Assembly: GCA_035315065.1 (NCBI GenBank)
Contig: DATFYM010000203.1
Coordinates: 66,582 to 130,581, forward strand
Direction: 5' to 3'
DNA length: 64,000 bases
From: DATFYM01 sp035315065
GTDB taxonomy: Bacteria > Acidobacteriota > Terriglobia > UBA7540
The notes under the pieces were generated by a model. That model was not told where the DNA came from. It saw nothing but the letters and a program-made list of their open reading frames with translations, and did not search any database. Positions 43,676 to 52,036 of the stretch are shown piece after piece; the stretch's first letter is position 1; each line of letters starts with the position of its first letter. The position numbers and the translations under genes are program-made.

Positions 43676-43932
43676 CAGATCAACTCCCGGCCCACGGGCT
43701 TGTTATCGAGCCATTCCCGCTCCTCTTTCGTGCGGCGGGCCTTGGGGTCGCACTGGGCGAGCAGTTCGTCCAGGGTGTAGCGGGGCCGTCGTGACGGCTC
43801 CACCACCAGCCGGCCGCGTTCGATGGCAATGCCGACCTTTGCTCCCGGCCGCAAGCCCAGGACGTCGAGCACGGCGCGCGGTACCGCCAGCATCACCGAG
43901 CCGCCCACTTTGCGCAGATTGGTTGTGTGCAT
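43675..43932 (-). CDS. MazE/ChpS-type antitoxin (SpoVT/AbrB fold)
   Basis: An 85-residue protein from ATG 43932 (AAAGGA six bases upstream; the ATG at 43938 lies too close to that site). The N-terminus TTNLRKVGGSVMLAVPRAVL is a swapped-hairpin AbrB-type DNA-binding domain. The acidic C-terminus (LDELLAQCDPKARRTKEERE) would occupy the toxin groove. It neutralises the MazF-type toxin and represses the operon. Confidence 0.88.
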   Translation of the reverse strand: MHTTNLRKVGGSVMLAVPRAVLDVLGLRPGAKVGIAIERGRLVVEPSRRPRYTLDELLAQCDPKARRTKEEREWLDNKPVGRELI

Positions 43933-43944
43933 AATCATTCCTTT

Positions 43945-43968
43945 CGATTATACTTCAATATAACATGT
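43945..43968 (-). promoter_or_regulatory. promoter/operator of the mazEF-type pair
   Basis: Reading the minus strand, GTTATATTGAAGTATAATC contains a perfect TATAAT (plus positions 43948-43953) inside the near-palindrome TTATA-TTGAAG-TATAA. Overlap of a -10 box with a dyad is what autorepression by a MazE-type dimer would need. A -35 box is not clear. Confidence 0.5.
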
Positions 43969-44094
43969 TGCATGGGGATTCACAACCCTGGCAGCCTGGC
44001 TGCGTCTGCCCTTTCTCTCCTGTTGGGTGGCGCGGCGGGCAGCTCCGGGGCCGCGGCTGATGATGTCTGGATCATCGGTACTTCCGATTTTAGG

Positions 44095-44349
44095 TCAACC
44101 AAACCGAATTACTAATGTCATTGCGCAGGTTTTGGTCGGTGGCGAATGATTTCGTTTGACCCATCCGGATTGAGCAGTCGCTGGCGCTCGATTGCCTCGC
44201 AAAACAGAACAGATTCCTTCGCAAAAATCCGCAAACGTGATTTTGTCGTACTCTTCGCCGCTCAAAATAAGCAATGGCGATTGATATTCCTGACCGCTTC
44301 GTTCGGTTCCTTTTTGGGTAAGCTCGGTGATGAAAACCAGCGCTCGCAT
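44095..44349 (-). CDS. possible hypothetical protein
   Basis: Eighty-four codons from ATG 44349. The product (RALVFITELTQKGTERSGQE, LLILSGEEYDKITFADFCEG) has reasonable composition, but no family match comes to mind. Extending upstream takes the frame into a GAGAAGGTGCCG hairpin, so longer starts are unlikely. It may be a gene remnant. Confidence 0.3.
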   Translation of the reverse strand: MRALVFITELTQKGTERSGQEYQSPLLILSGEEYDKITFADFCEGICSVLRGNRAPATAQSGWVKRNHSPPTKTCAMTLVIRFG

Positions 44350-44508
44350 GTGCCGGGCGTCGCCGTCCGAAAGTCGCGACTTCGATTCAAGAGACCCCTC
44401 ATCCGCTTCGTACCTCGGCACCTTCTCCCCTGGGAGAAGGTTGGAAATCAAGCCGCCCTCCCCCAGGGAAGCCGCGAAAAAACTGGTTCCGGCTGTGACT
44501 AAGCACGA

Positions 44509-44715
44509 CTAGGGGCGCCCGGCGCTGTGGATGACTTGAACCCTACCGACCTTGCCGCCCTGCAGCCTCACTTTGATCCCGCGCGGGTGAAACGCGGACT
44601 TCGTGAGAAGGTCCTGGACGATGCCTCGGGTTTGTTTCCCGGTGGGTTGGTCCTCTTTGAGGACAACTGAAACGTCTGCTCCACGCGTTACATCACTTCG
44701 GTTCCGTCCATCCAT
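44509..44715 (-). CDS. YwbE family protein
   Basis: A 68-residue protein from ATG 44715 after AAGGGGGTG. The sequence VTRGADVSVVLKEDQPTGKQ, then TRGIVQDLLTKSAFHPRGIK and VRLQGGKVGRVQ, matches the YwbE/TIGR03833 family almost end to end. The family is widespread and uncharacterised; the fold is small and beta-rich. It stands alone, with no operon partner. Confidence 0.88.
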   Translation of the reverse strand: MDGRNRSDVTRGADVSVVLKEDQPTGKQTRGIVQDLLTKSAFHPRGIKVRLQGGKVGRVQVIHSAGRP

Positions 44716-45384
44716 GAGATGCACCCCCTTCACAGGCTCGCCAAAAGGGCCACAGAACTCATAAATCCGCGCCATTGCGCTGAAGTTGCGCTAGCTTGTG
44801 CCATACGGCAGGAGGGGAGATTGCTGATCGTCTTCAGGGGTCATCCTCTCCGGTTTGTTCTTTGCGAACAAGCACTAACGCGCAACGTGCTTGTCGAGAT
44901 TGAAACACACTCGTAGGGCAAAATCCACCGCGAAGTCCAGATCCCGATAAGTCGCCTTGTCGTCAACCAGGCGCCACTTGGTCGCATTACGGCCTACCCC
45001 GAAGGAGCTTCGAGACGCAGAGGCACGGAGAAAAACGGGAAACGTCCGTGAAACAAAACCGCATCTTCATGTTCTTCTCATTCTCTTCTCTGTGTCTCTG
45101 CGCCTCTGTGTTTGATTTCTTTACACCTTCTTGGCGAGAGGTGGCGCGAAGTGCCGGGTGGAGGGCAAGCCGGATGTGGCCATATTTCTTGGGCCGAGGA
45201 CTTATAAACCGGCAGGACGCTAACCTTGGCATTACTAATGTCACCTTAAATATTCTTCTTGACAATGCGAGCCTCTGGGCGTAGCATATCTCTTAGGCTA
45301 GCTCCGGCCGAATGTGCTCTCGTTCAAGGAGAGAGCTTTCCGGCGGCAAGGTATCGGAACGGAGCGGCCCAGGAGGCTTATTGC
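44716..45384. other. gene-free stretch with CACGGAG/CTCTGTG hairpin
   Basis: No gene is seen. At 45009-45115 a hairpin pairs GACGCAGAGGCACGGAG with CTCTGTGTCTCTGCGCCTCT, the same word class as 41705-41815 and 6142-6321. The rest is unremarkable. Confidence 0.5.
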
Positions 45385-46638
45385 ATGTCGTTAGTGGAAC
45401 GTGAATCGACGCCCGCCCGCGTAGCGGCCAGCCAGGCCAACGGCAAGAAATCGAATGGACCCAGCACTCCGGAAGGCAAGGCGCGCGTTTCCCTCAACGC
45501 GCTGAAGACCGGCGCTTACGCCAAGAGCGATCGGGCTCGACGCGAAGTGATGCTGAGAAGGGGCGAGAACCCGGACGATTTCGAGCAGTTGCACCAGGAG
45601 TTGACCGAGGACTGGCGGCCCGGGCACGTCACCGAGGCCATGTTGGTGAAAACCATCGCCGAGAAGAGCTTCGATGTGGCCCAATTACAGGCTGCACGAA
45701 TGGAGAGACAGTTGAACTCCTTGCGGACTGCCGAAGTCCAGGCGGAGCGGCAGCGACTTCTCACGCGCCGCTGGCTGCCCGGTATGCCCAACGTTCCGAA
45801 GGGGGAACAGCCGCCTCTTTGGCTGGCCAAGGACTCTCCGTCCAAATTCCACACCATCTTCCAGATTCTGGACGACCTCCAGAAATGGTACGACAATCGG
45901 GTAACTCCCGACACCTTCGGGCGGGACATGCACACTCTTTACGGCGAGTATCACAGCCGGGCCGGCGAGAGGATCCGAACCCTGTTTATCGAGATGTACG
46001 AAGACGACCAGGACGCGGCGGCGAAGGCCGAGGTGGAACTGCCCAAGTGGATCGCCCAGGAACGGCGCGACGTGGAGCGGGAACGCGACCTCTACCGGCA
46101 GGAGTGGGAGCTCAAGGCCAACGCCGGCCCGAACCTGGTCGAGGAGGAGGTGGCGAAGAAGGAAGCCGCGCTGGAAAAGCAGATCCGCGAGCAAACGCGG
46201 CTCTTGCTTCAGTTGAAGAAGACGCGGCCGCAATGGGACGCTCCGTCGTCTGGGCCGTCCGAGGAACAGAAAACAGGGAACAGGGAACCGGGAATAGGGG
46301 ACAGGGAAAACTCGCACAGGGCGCCGCAGTCTGAGACGCAGGAAACAGCTTCCGAGGCGGCATCGTCCAGCCAATCTCCCGTCCCAACCGAACGCGGCGC
46401 AGTCGACGGCGCGCCGCCAGCGAAACCAATAGGGTCTCCATCCGTCGGCCCTTCGTTTGGCTCTTCGGGTGGCTCATCTTTTGGGTCATCTTCTGGCTTA
46501 TCGGGCGGCGGCTCCACTACGCGGGAGGCCAAAAGCGTCGCGGAGGGCACGGCAATGGAGCAAAAAACGACCGTTGACGACGAGGTTGCAGAAAAAAATG
46601 AAAAAATGGGTGAATCAAACCTGACAAGTGCCGCGTAA
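45385..46638 (+). CDS. acidobacterial hypothetical protein with low-complexity tail
   Basis: A 417-residue protein from ATG 45385, eight bases after AGGAGG. The N-terminus contains RVAASQANGKKSNGPSTPEG followed by KARVSLNALKTGAYAK, a motif seen in many unnamed proteins of Acidobacteriota and Planctomycetes. A long charged helical region follows (KWIAQERRDVERERDLYRQE). From about residue 290 the sequence becomes low-complexity: a GNREPGIGDREN segment is encoded by the AGGGAACAGGGAA word, then Ser/Gly-rich SFGSSGGSSFGSSSGLSGGG. Function is unknown; the conserved N-terminus suggests DNA or RNA binding. Confidence 0.65.
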   Translation: MSLVERESTPARVAASQANGKKSNGPSTPEGKARVSLNALKTGAYAKSDRARREVMLRRGENPDDFEQLHQELTEDWRPGHVTEAMLVKTIAEKSFDVAQLQAARMERQLNSLRTAEVQAERQRLLTRRWLPGMPNVPKGEQPPLWLAKDSPSKFHTIFQILDDLQKWYDNRVTPDTFGRDMHTLYGEYHSRAGERIRTLFIEMYEDDQDAAAKAEVELPKWIAQERRDVERERDLYRQEWELKANAGPNLVEEEVAKKEAALEKQIREQTRLLLQLKKTRPQWDAPSSGPSEEQKTGNREPGIGDRENSHRAPQSETQETASEAASSSQSPVPTERGAVDGAPPAKPIGSPSVGPSFGSSGGSSFGSSSGLSGGGSTTREAKSVAEGTAMEQKTTVDDEVAEKNEKMGESNLTSAA

Positions 46639-46654
46639 TCAACAACATGACCCC

Positions 46655-46782
46655 AAAAACAAACCTAGAACAAACCTTGTAAGTCCTTTAGAATCGAGCC
46701 GCCTCGAAAAACAAACCTAGAACAAACCTTGTAAGTCCTTTGTTTTGGAAAGCTCAAAAAACAAACCTAGAACAAACCTGAG
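46655..46782. repeat. three direct repeats of AACAAACCTAGAACAAACC unit
   Basis: A 35-base unit (AAAACAAACCTAGAACAAAC, then CTTGTAAGTCCTTT) occurs at 46655-46689, 46706-46741 and, shortened, 46755-46782. Spacers are 14-16 bases and unrelated. The TAAGTCCTTTAGAATC end matches the complement of the TCTAAAGGACTT core in the 150-bp tandem repeats at 2246 and 20839. It precedes a TonB-family gene. Confidence 0.75.
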
Positions 46783-46868
46783 ATTGACGCGTCCCTCGGA
46801 CACGATCTTTTCCTGGGACGAATTGTGATAGAATTTGCCGTTTTCTGCTGTGGCGGCAATAGGACACT

Positions 46869-47708
46869 ATGCGCCACTTGACATTGTGCCGTTTCAACTC
46901 CGGCCTCGTTGCCTTGCCAACGCTCGTGTTGGCCTGCGCTCTGACACCTGCGGCCTTGCGCGCGGCCGAAACCAAGGCGATGGAGGCGGAACTGAATCGC
47001 ACTTACAAGGATCAGGTCCTCATCCTGCGCAACTTCTATGGCGGCAACCACCGGCGCTACGACGCCAGCGGCCAGCTCCTGGAGCGCGGACGCACGGGAT
47101 ACTGGACAGTTGACGGCGAGGTCAGATTTGACGGGATCAAGTTCCGCAGGGCGCATATCGAGGTCGCGGGAACGCGCCTTTGGCTGGCCTACGATCGGAA
47201 AAGCAAGCAGTTTGGGCAGGTCCGATGGCCGGGCAATAATGTTCGAATCGAGCTCGAGGCCGATCCAAGAGCGTTGACTCTCCCCCAAGTTCAAACCCTG
47301 ATGGCCAAGGTTTTCCTCACCAAGAACGAGAAGTGGGCGGATTTCGCGCCCGCTTACTGGCGGAGTTTCCTCTCCGGGAGGTTAGGTCCTGACGGATCTG
47401 AGCAGCAACCACTTCTGCACGTGCCCACGCCCGGCCACAACGACACACCTCCGATTGCACTCCCCCACGAAGAACCGCCCTACACCGAGGAGGCTCGGAA
47501 GGCCAAACTGCAAGGTACGGTAGCCCTGTGGGTGATTGTGGACCGAGAGGGAAAGGTGAGCGATGTCCAGATAGCGAGGCCTTTGGGCCTGGGGTTGGAC
47601 GACCAGGCGGTGGAGACGGTTAGGAAGTGGCGATTCAAGCCGGCGACGAGGGACGGCGTCCCCGTTCAGGTTCGCGTGTCGGTGGAGACGACCTATCGGA
47701 TGTTTTAG
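46869..47708 (+). CDS. TonB C-terminal-domain periplasmic protein
   Basis: A 279-residue protein with an export signal to about residue 32 (VALPTLVLACALTPAALRA). A unique middle domain (RNFYGGNHRRYDASGQLLER, YWTVDGEVRFDGIKFRRAHI) resembles the small beta-domains next to TonB-C in Acidobacteriota. The C-terminal TonB domain (about 200-279) reads EEPPYTEEARKAKLQGTVAL and GLGLDDQAVETVRKWRFKPA, close to the first TonB domain of the gene at 23432. It is not a standard energy transducer, as there is no membrane-spanning Pro-rich part. Confidence 0.78.
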   Translation: MRHLTLCRFNSGLVALPTLVLACALTPAALRAAETKAMEAELNRTYKDQVLILRNFYGGNHRRYDASGQLLERGRTGYWTVDGEVRFDGIKFRRAHIEVAGTRLWLAYDRKSKQFGQVRWPGNNVRIELEADPRALTLPQVQTLMAKVFLTKNEKWADFAPAYWRSFLSGRLGPDGSEQQPLLHVPTPGHNDTPPIALPHEEPPYTEEARKAKLQGTVALWVIVDREGKVSDVQIARPLGLGLDDQAVETVRKWRFKPATRDGVPVQVRVSVETTYRMF

Positions 47709-47755
47709 TGTCGGATGAGCCGCCCCGCTAGACGGCAGGAACGCTATGTCTAAGT

Positions 47756-47851
47756 CTCGGGGTTGGGATTCGGGGTTCGGAATTCGCAGAGGAGAAGATT
47801 GGGGGCGGGGTTTTGTTCTGCGAACCCCGAACCCCCAATCCCGAATCCCGT
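47756..47851. repeat. word hairpin, GGGGTTGGGATTC type
   Basis: The left arm 47756-47792 (CTCGGGGTTGGGATTCGGGG, then TTCGGAATTCGCAGA) pairs with the right arm 47817-47851 (TCTGCGAACCCCGAACCCCC, then AATCCCGAATCCCG). The loop is about 25 bases and the stem about 30 base pairs. It lies between the TonB-family gene and cstA. Confidence 0.8.
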
Positions 47852-47898
47852 TCCCAGCAGCGCCGTATTTGTGAATGCAGCACTAAGGCAACGACGCA

Positions 47899-49950
47899 AT
47901 GAAGCTGAAGAACCTAATCTGGATACTGATCGCGGCTCTCGGCGCGGTGGCGCTGGGCTTGATTGCCTTCGTCCGCCGCGAACCGGTGAACGCCGTGTGG
48001 CTGGTGACGGCGGCGGCATGCCTCTACGCCATCGGTTACCGGTTTTACAGCCGGTTCATTGCCCTGCGGGTTCTTCAGTTGGACGATCAGCGTGCCACGC
48101 CCGCCGAGCGCCTCGACGACGGCCGCGACTTTGTGCCCACCAACAAGTGGGTGGTGTTCGGACATCATTTTGCCGCCATCGCCGGTCCCGGCCCGCTGGT
48201 GGGCCCGATTCTCGCCGCCCAGTTCGGCTATCTTCCCGGCACCATCTGGATCGTGATCGGCGGCTTGCTGGGCGGCTGCGTTCAGGATTTTGTAACCCTG
48301 TTCTGTTCCATCCGGCGTGACGGCAAATCGCTGGGGCAGATGGCCAAGGAGGAGATCAGTGAGGTGGGCGGCTGGACGGCCCTCTTCGCCGTGCTCTTCA
48401 TCATGGTCATCCTGATCGCGGTGGTCGCCCTGGTCATCGTCAACGCCCTCAAAGCGAGCCCGTGGGGATTTTTCACCATCGCCATGACCATTCCCATCGC
48501 CCTCTTTCTGGGAATCTACCTGCGGCGGCTGCGGCCCGGGCGCGTGCGGGAAGCCTCCGTGCTGGGCTTCCTGATGGTGCTGACGGCGGTGATCGGTGGC
48601 AAGTACGTGGCGGAATCGCCGGCCTTGGCCCATTACTTTACTTACGGCGGCGTCGCGCTCGCCTGGATGATCATTGTGTATGGTTTCGCCGCGTCGGTGC
48701 TGCCCGTGTGGCTACTTCTTGCTCCGCGCGATTACCTCAGCACGTTTGTGAAGCTGGGCACGATTTTGCTACTGGCCCTCGGCATCCTCCTGGCGCACCC
48801 GCCGATGCTGCTGCCGGCACTCACTCGCTTCACCGACGGCACCGGCCCCATCTTCGCCGGCAAGGTGTTTCCGTTCTGCTTCATCACCATTGCCTGCGGC
48901 GCCATCTCCGGATTCCACTCGCTTATCGCCAGCGGCACCACCCCCAAGCTGATCCGCAAGGAGACCCAGGCGCGCCTGATAGGCTACGGAAGCATGATGA
49001 TGGAATCCTTTGTGGGGGTCATGGCCATGGTGGCGGCGACGGTGCTCCAGCCCGGCGTCTACTTTGCCATCAACAGTCCGGCGGGCATTGTGGGGGCCAC
49101 GGCGGATAAAGCCGTCGCCACGATTTCCGGGTGGGGTTTCCCGGTCAGCGCCGCGGCGATGTCGGAACTCGCGTCCCGCGTGGGCGAGATCACCCTCTTC
49201 AACCGCACTGGCGGCGCGCCGTCGCTGGCGGTGGGCATGGCGCATATCTTCGGCAGCACGCTGGGCATGGCCGGCCTGGAGGCCATCTGGTATCACTTCG
49301 CCATCATGTTCGAGGCGCTCTTCATTCTCACCGTGCTCGACGCGGGCACGCGCGTGGGCCGTTTCATGCTCCAGGACCTGCTGGGCCACTTCTGGAAGCC
49401 GCTGGGCCGCACTAGTTGGTATCCCGGCGTGGTGGCCACCAGCGCCATCATCTGCGCAGCGTGGGGATACTTTCTGCTTCAGGGGGTGGTGGATCCGCTG
49501 GGCGGCATCAACAGCCTGTGGCCGCTCTTCGGGATCTCCAACCAGTTGCTGGCCGCCATCGCCCTGTGCGTGTGCACCACCATCCTCATCAAAATGGGCA
49601 AGACGCGCTACGCCTGGGTGACGCTGGCGCCGCTGGCGTGGCTGGTGGCGGTGACCATGACCGCCAGTGTCCAAAAGATCTGGCATCCCGATCCCCGTCT
49701 CGGCTTTCTAGCCCAGGCGAGTGAGTTGAGCGCGAGGCTGGCAGCGGGCGCGATCCCGGCGGCCAAGGTGGTCGAGACCCGGCGGCTGATCTTCAACCTG
49801 CACCTCGACGCCGCGGTCACCGCCGTGTTCGCGGTGCTGGTGCTGGTGATCCTGATCGAGTCGGGACGCAACTGGTGGTCCTATGCTTTCGGGAAGAAGG
49901 CGCCCGTGCTGCGCGAGGCGCCGGTGGCGTTGTCGAGGATCACGGCGTGA
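47899..49950 (+). CDS. cstA: carbon starvation protein CstA (peptide/pyruvate transporter)
   Basis: A 683-residue membrane protein with many hydrophobic helices. CstA signatures include ATPAERLDDGRDFVPTNKWV, VFGHHFAAIAGPGPLVGPIL, GGCVQDFVTL, GAISGFHSLIASGTTPKLI and VWGYFLLQGVVDPLGG-like segments. CstA family members take up pyruvate or peptides under carbon limitation. The TGA stop is followed at once by a long AGGGAACAGGG tandem word, and the partner gene ybdD lies just beyond it. Confidence 0.95.
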   Translation: MKLKNLIWILIAALGAVALGLIAFVRREPVNAVWLVTAAACLYAIGYRFYSRFIALRVLQLDDQRATPAERLDDGRDFVPTNKWVVFGHHFAAIAGPGPLVGPILAAQFGYLPGTIWIVIGGLLGGCVQDFVTLFCSIRRDGKSLGQMAKEEISEVGGWTALFAVLFIMVILIAVVALVIVNALKASPWGFFTIAMTIPIALFLGIYLRRLRPGRVREASVLGFLMVLTAVIGGKYVAESPALAHYFTYGGVALAWMIIVYGFAASVLPVWLLLAPRDYLSTFVKLGTILLLALGILLAHPPMLLPALTRFTDGTGPIFAGKVFPFCFITIACGAISGFHSLIASGTTPKLIRKETQARLIGYGSMMMESFVGVMAMVAATVLQPGVYFAINSPAGIVGATADKAVATISGWGFPVSAAAMSELASRVGEITLFNRTGGAPSLAVGMAHIFGSTLGMAGLEAIWYHFAIMFEALFILTVLDAGTRVGRFMLQDLLGHFWKPLGRTSWYPGVVATSAIICAAWGYFLLQGVVDPLGGINSLWPLFGISNQLLAAIALCVCTTILIKMGKTRYAWVTLAPLAWLVAVTMTASVQKIWHPDPRLGFLAQASELSARLAAGAIPAAKVVETRRLIFNLHLDAAVTAVFAVLVLVILIESGRNWWSYAFGKKAPVLREAPVALSRITA

Positions 49951-50277
49951 AGATAGGGAACAGGGCAGGGAACAGGGAGTAGGGAATAGGGAGTAGGGAA
50001 TAGGGAGTAGGGAATAGGGAACAGGGAACAGGGAACAGGGAAGACAGAAGACAGAAGACAGAAGACAGAAGTCAGAAGACAGAAGTCAGAAGACAGAAGA
50101 CAGAAAGTCGCAAGTTCAGGAGTCGGGAGTGAGCAGACAGGAGACGGAAGTCAGAAGTCAAAAGTCGGGGGTCGTCGGTCAGAGTGAAGAGCACCAGCCA
50201 ACGATGAAGGCTCTTCTTCACTCTGTCTCCTGTCTCCTGTCTTCTGTCTCCCGTATTCCATCCCCTGTCTCCTTCTT
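49951..50277. repeat. longest tandem-word block, several words in series
   Basis: About 325 bases directly after the cstA stop. It holds a run of AGGGAATAGGGAGTAGGG (49955-50040), then GAAGACAGAAGACAGAAG (50040-50105), then GAGACGGAAGTCAGAAGTCA (50135-50165). Opposite-strand words CTCCTGTCTCCTGTCTTCTG fill 50222-50276 and can pair with the middle words. The block extends into the N-terminal coding region of the ybdD-like gene. Confidence 0.8.
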
Positions 50278-50428
50278 CTGGAACTACCTCCGCGAAGCGT
50301 CGGGCGAAAACGATTATGCCCGTTATCGAGCCCGCGCGCTCGCCCAGGAGGGTTCGGCGATGACCGAGGAGGAGTTCTATCTGTGGCGGGTTCGCCGCAA
50401 GTATTCCCGGATCAACCGTTGCTGCTGA
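50204..50428 (+). CDS. YbdD/YjiX-family small protein, N-terminus rebuilt by repeat
   Basis: A 74-residue protein from ATG 50204. The conserved YbdD part starts at FWNYLREASGENDYARYRAR and ends with EEEFYLWRVRRKYSRINRCC, including the family's YEEFxxxR-like segment and terminal Cys pair. YbdD-type proteins act with CstA/BtsT transporters. The first 25 residues (HSVSCLLSSVSRIPSPVS) are encoded by the CTGTCTCC tandem word, so the original start has been replaced or moved. Whether the protein is still made is uncertain. Confidence 0.72.
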   Translation: MKALLHSVSCLLSSVSRIPSPVSFFWNYLREASGENDYARYRARALAQEGSAMTEEEFYLWRVRRKYSRINRCC

Positions 50429-50514
50429 GGCTTGGCACATTCTTTCCCCAGGTCCAATTCGAGCTTACGAGCCTACAAGCTACGAACCGCGGCCGAAGCA
50501 GGCTTCCGTGTCTG

Positions 50515-50675
50515 TAGCGCGGGCGTCTCGCCCGCTGTGGCGGGAGCGTCCCGCTCCCGCGCAAAGGAGGGCCAAGCGCCTTAGAGAGAAGGCAAATTTA
50601 AGCTGATGACGGGTCGGCCCGCGCGGGCAGGATGCCCGTCCCGCCAAGGCGGGAGGCGGGACACCCCGCTACCTC
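50515..50675. repeat. cluster of GCGGGCGTCTCGCCCGC-type hairpins
   Basis: Three short strong stems occur in series: GCGGGCGTCTCGCCCGC at about 50520-50536, GCGGGAGCGTCCCGCTCCCG at about 50540-50560, and GCGGGCAGGATGCCCGTCCC with CCGCCAAGGCGGGAGGCGGG at about 50618-50665. Related cores are at 914-1005. They may terminate transcription before the ATP synthase operon, though there is no T-tract. Confidence 0.6.
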
Positions 50676-50726
50676 CAATGGTCCGCTCCTCACTTTTATG
50701 TCGCACACGCTTTTTCTTGGTGTGCG

Positions 50727-50755
50727 TTGACACCCGTCCGGGCTCGTGGTACATT
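50727..50755 (+). promoter_or_regulatory. putative promoter of the ATP synthase operon
   Basis: TTGACA (50727-50732) is followed after 17 bases by TACATT (50750-50755), a near-consensus vegetative promoter. Transcription would start about 40 bases before the first b-subunit ATG at 50805. It lies downstream of the GCGGGC hairpins. Confidence 0.6.
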
Positions 50756-50804
50756 TCAACTTTGTGAACTTCGCCTCGCTCACCGTAGGCTGACTGGTAA
50801 GTAA

Positions 50805-51278
50805 ATGGGGGAAATTCTTAATCAGCTTGCTCGGCTTTTTGTCCAGACCATCCCGACCGTTATTCTGGTTTTTGTGCTGATGGTGATCCTGGACCGGCTG
50901 CTGTTTCGGCCGGTGATCGCGGTTCTGAAGCAGCGGCAGGATGCGACTACAGGAGCCCTGGAGCGTGCCCGTCAGGCCGCCGCGACGGCAGAGGCCAAGG
51001 CGCGCGAGTACGAGGCGGCATTCCAGGCCGCGCGGCAGGAGGTCTATCGCCAGCGGGAAGTAGCCCGCCGGGAGGTTCTGGCGGAGCGCGAGAAGATCCT
51101 CAAGCAGGCGCGGGAAGAGGCCGAGGCATTAGTGAAGTCGGCGCAGGCGACCGTGAAGGCGGAGACGGAAGCGGCCAAGCAGCAGTTGCAGGCCACGGTC
51201 AGCGGTTTGGCCCTTGATGTCACCGCGGCGGTCCTGGGTGATGTGACGCCCGGAAACCAGGGGGGTCTCGCCCGTTGA
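50805..51278 (+). CDS. atpF: F1Fo ATP synthase subunit b
   Basis: A 157-residue protein with an N-terminal membrane anchor (LFVQTIPTVILVFVLMVILD) and a long charged helix (ERARQAAATAEAKAREYEAA). It forms one half of the peripheral stator. It is the first gene of the block; no atpI, atpB (a) or atpE (c) gene precedes it in this window. Its stop overlaps the TTG of the next gene (TTGA). Confidence 0.88.
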   Translation: MGEILNQLARLFVQTIPTVILVFVLMVILDRLLFRPVIAVLKQRQDATTGALERARQAAATAEAKAREYEAAFQAARQEVYRQREVARREVLAEREKILKQAREEAEALVKSAQATVKAETEAAKQQLQATVSGLALDVTAAVLGDVTPGNQGGLAR

Positions 51279-52036
51279 AACTACCTGTTTCCAATCCCCG
51301 AACCCCGCCAGCCCTGCTGGTCTTAGCGGCCCTGTTCATGCTGGCAGTCGGCAGTCGGCAGTCAGCAGTCAGCAGGTGCCTACTGCCGACCGCCGACTGC
51401 CAGCAAGCTGCCGCAATCCAAAGCTATAGTTGGGGAGCGCTCGCCTCCGCAGTTCCGCCCGCGGCCGTGCTGACGGGCGGACAGGCGCAGGAAGCCCATC
51501 CCGCCGAGCGGGACGAGAAGGGCGGCGAAGCTAAAGGAGAGTCGCCGCATGCGCTGCTTTACAAGATTATTAATTTCCTGATCCTCGCCGGCACGCTGGG
51601 TTACTTGCTGCGGAAACCCCTGGCGGACTTCTTTCGCCAGAGGGCGCAGACCATCACCGAAAGCTTGCACCAAGGCCGCCACGCTCTTGCCGCTGCCCAG
51701 GACCGACTGAGCGAGATCGAGGCGAAGCTCGCCAATCTCGACGCCGAAATTCGTGCCTTTAAGGACTCGGCCGCGCACGAGATGGAGGCGGAGGGCCAGC
51801 GCCTGCGCCAAGCGGCACGGGAAGAATCAGAAAGGACCCTGGCCTTCGCCCGCGCGCAGATGGAGGTGGCGACGCGGGCCGCCGCCCTGGAGTTGAAGCG
51901 CTACACGGCGCTGGAGGCGGTGAAGCTGGCCGAAGGCATCATTCGGCAGCGCCTGGACGATCAGGGCCGGCGGCGCCTGGTGCGTCGCTTTGTTGAAGGA
52001 CTAGCGCGATCACATGAAGGAGTGATTAGTGGCTAG
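51275..52036 (+). CDS. F1Fo ATP synthase subunit b', with repeat-modified ends
   Basis: A 253-residue b-type protein from TTG 51275. The membrane anchor is LLYKIINFLILAGTLGYLLR (about residues 93-112) followed by a long helical stator (ESLHQGRHALAAAQDRLSEI). The N-terminal 90 residues are unusual: after a leader-like LLVLAALFMLAV comes GSRQSAVSRCLLPTADCQ, encoded by a GCAGTCGGCAGTCAGCAG hairpin, then half of the CAGCAAGCTGCCGCA palindrome. The last residues (EGVISG) and stop codon come from the TAGTGGCTAG word. Two different b subunits suggest a heterodimeric stalk as in phototrophs and many Gram-negatives. Confidence 0.82.
   Translation: MKLPVSNPRTPPALLVLAALFMLAVGSRQSAVSRCLLPTADCQQAAAIQSYSWGALASAVPPAAVLTGGQAQEAHPAERDEKGGEAKGESPHALLYKIINFLILAGTLGYLLRKPLADFFRQRAQTITESLHQGRHALAAAQDRLSEIEAKLANLDAEIRAFKDSAAHEMEAEGQRLRQAAREESERTLAFARAQMEVATRAAALELKRYTALEAVKLAEGIIRQRLDDQGRRRLVRRFVEGLARSHEGVISG
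51340..51425 (+). repeat. word hairpin inserted within the b' gene
   Basis: The left arm 51344-51370 (GCAGTCGGCAGTCGGCAGTC) pairs with the right arm 51379-51402 (CTACTGCCGACCGCCGACTG). The adjacent CAGCAAGCTGCCGCAATCCA is half of the palindromic element found at 14577 and 19582. The insertion keeps the reading frame. Confidence 0.75.

Noticed and set aside
46655..46782. CRISPR-like array
   Set aside because: Repeats of 35 bases suggest it, but spacers are only 14-16 bases, there are just three copies, and no cas gene is present.
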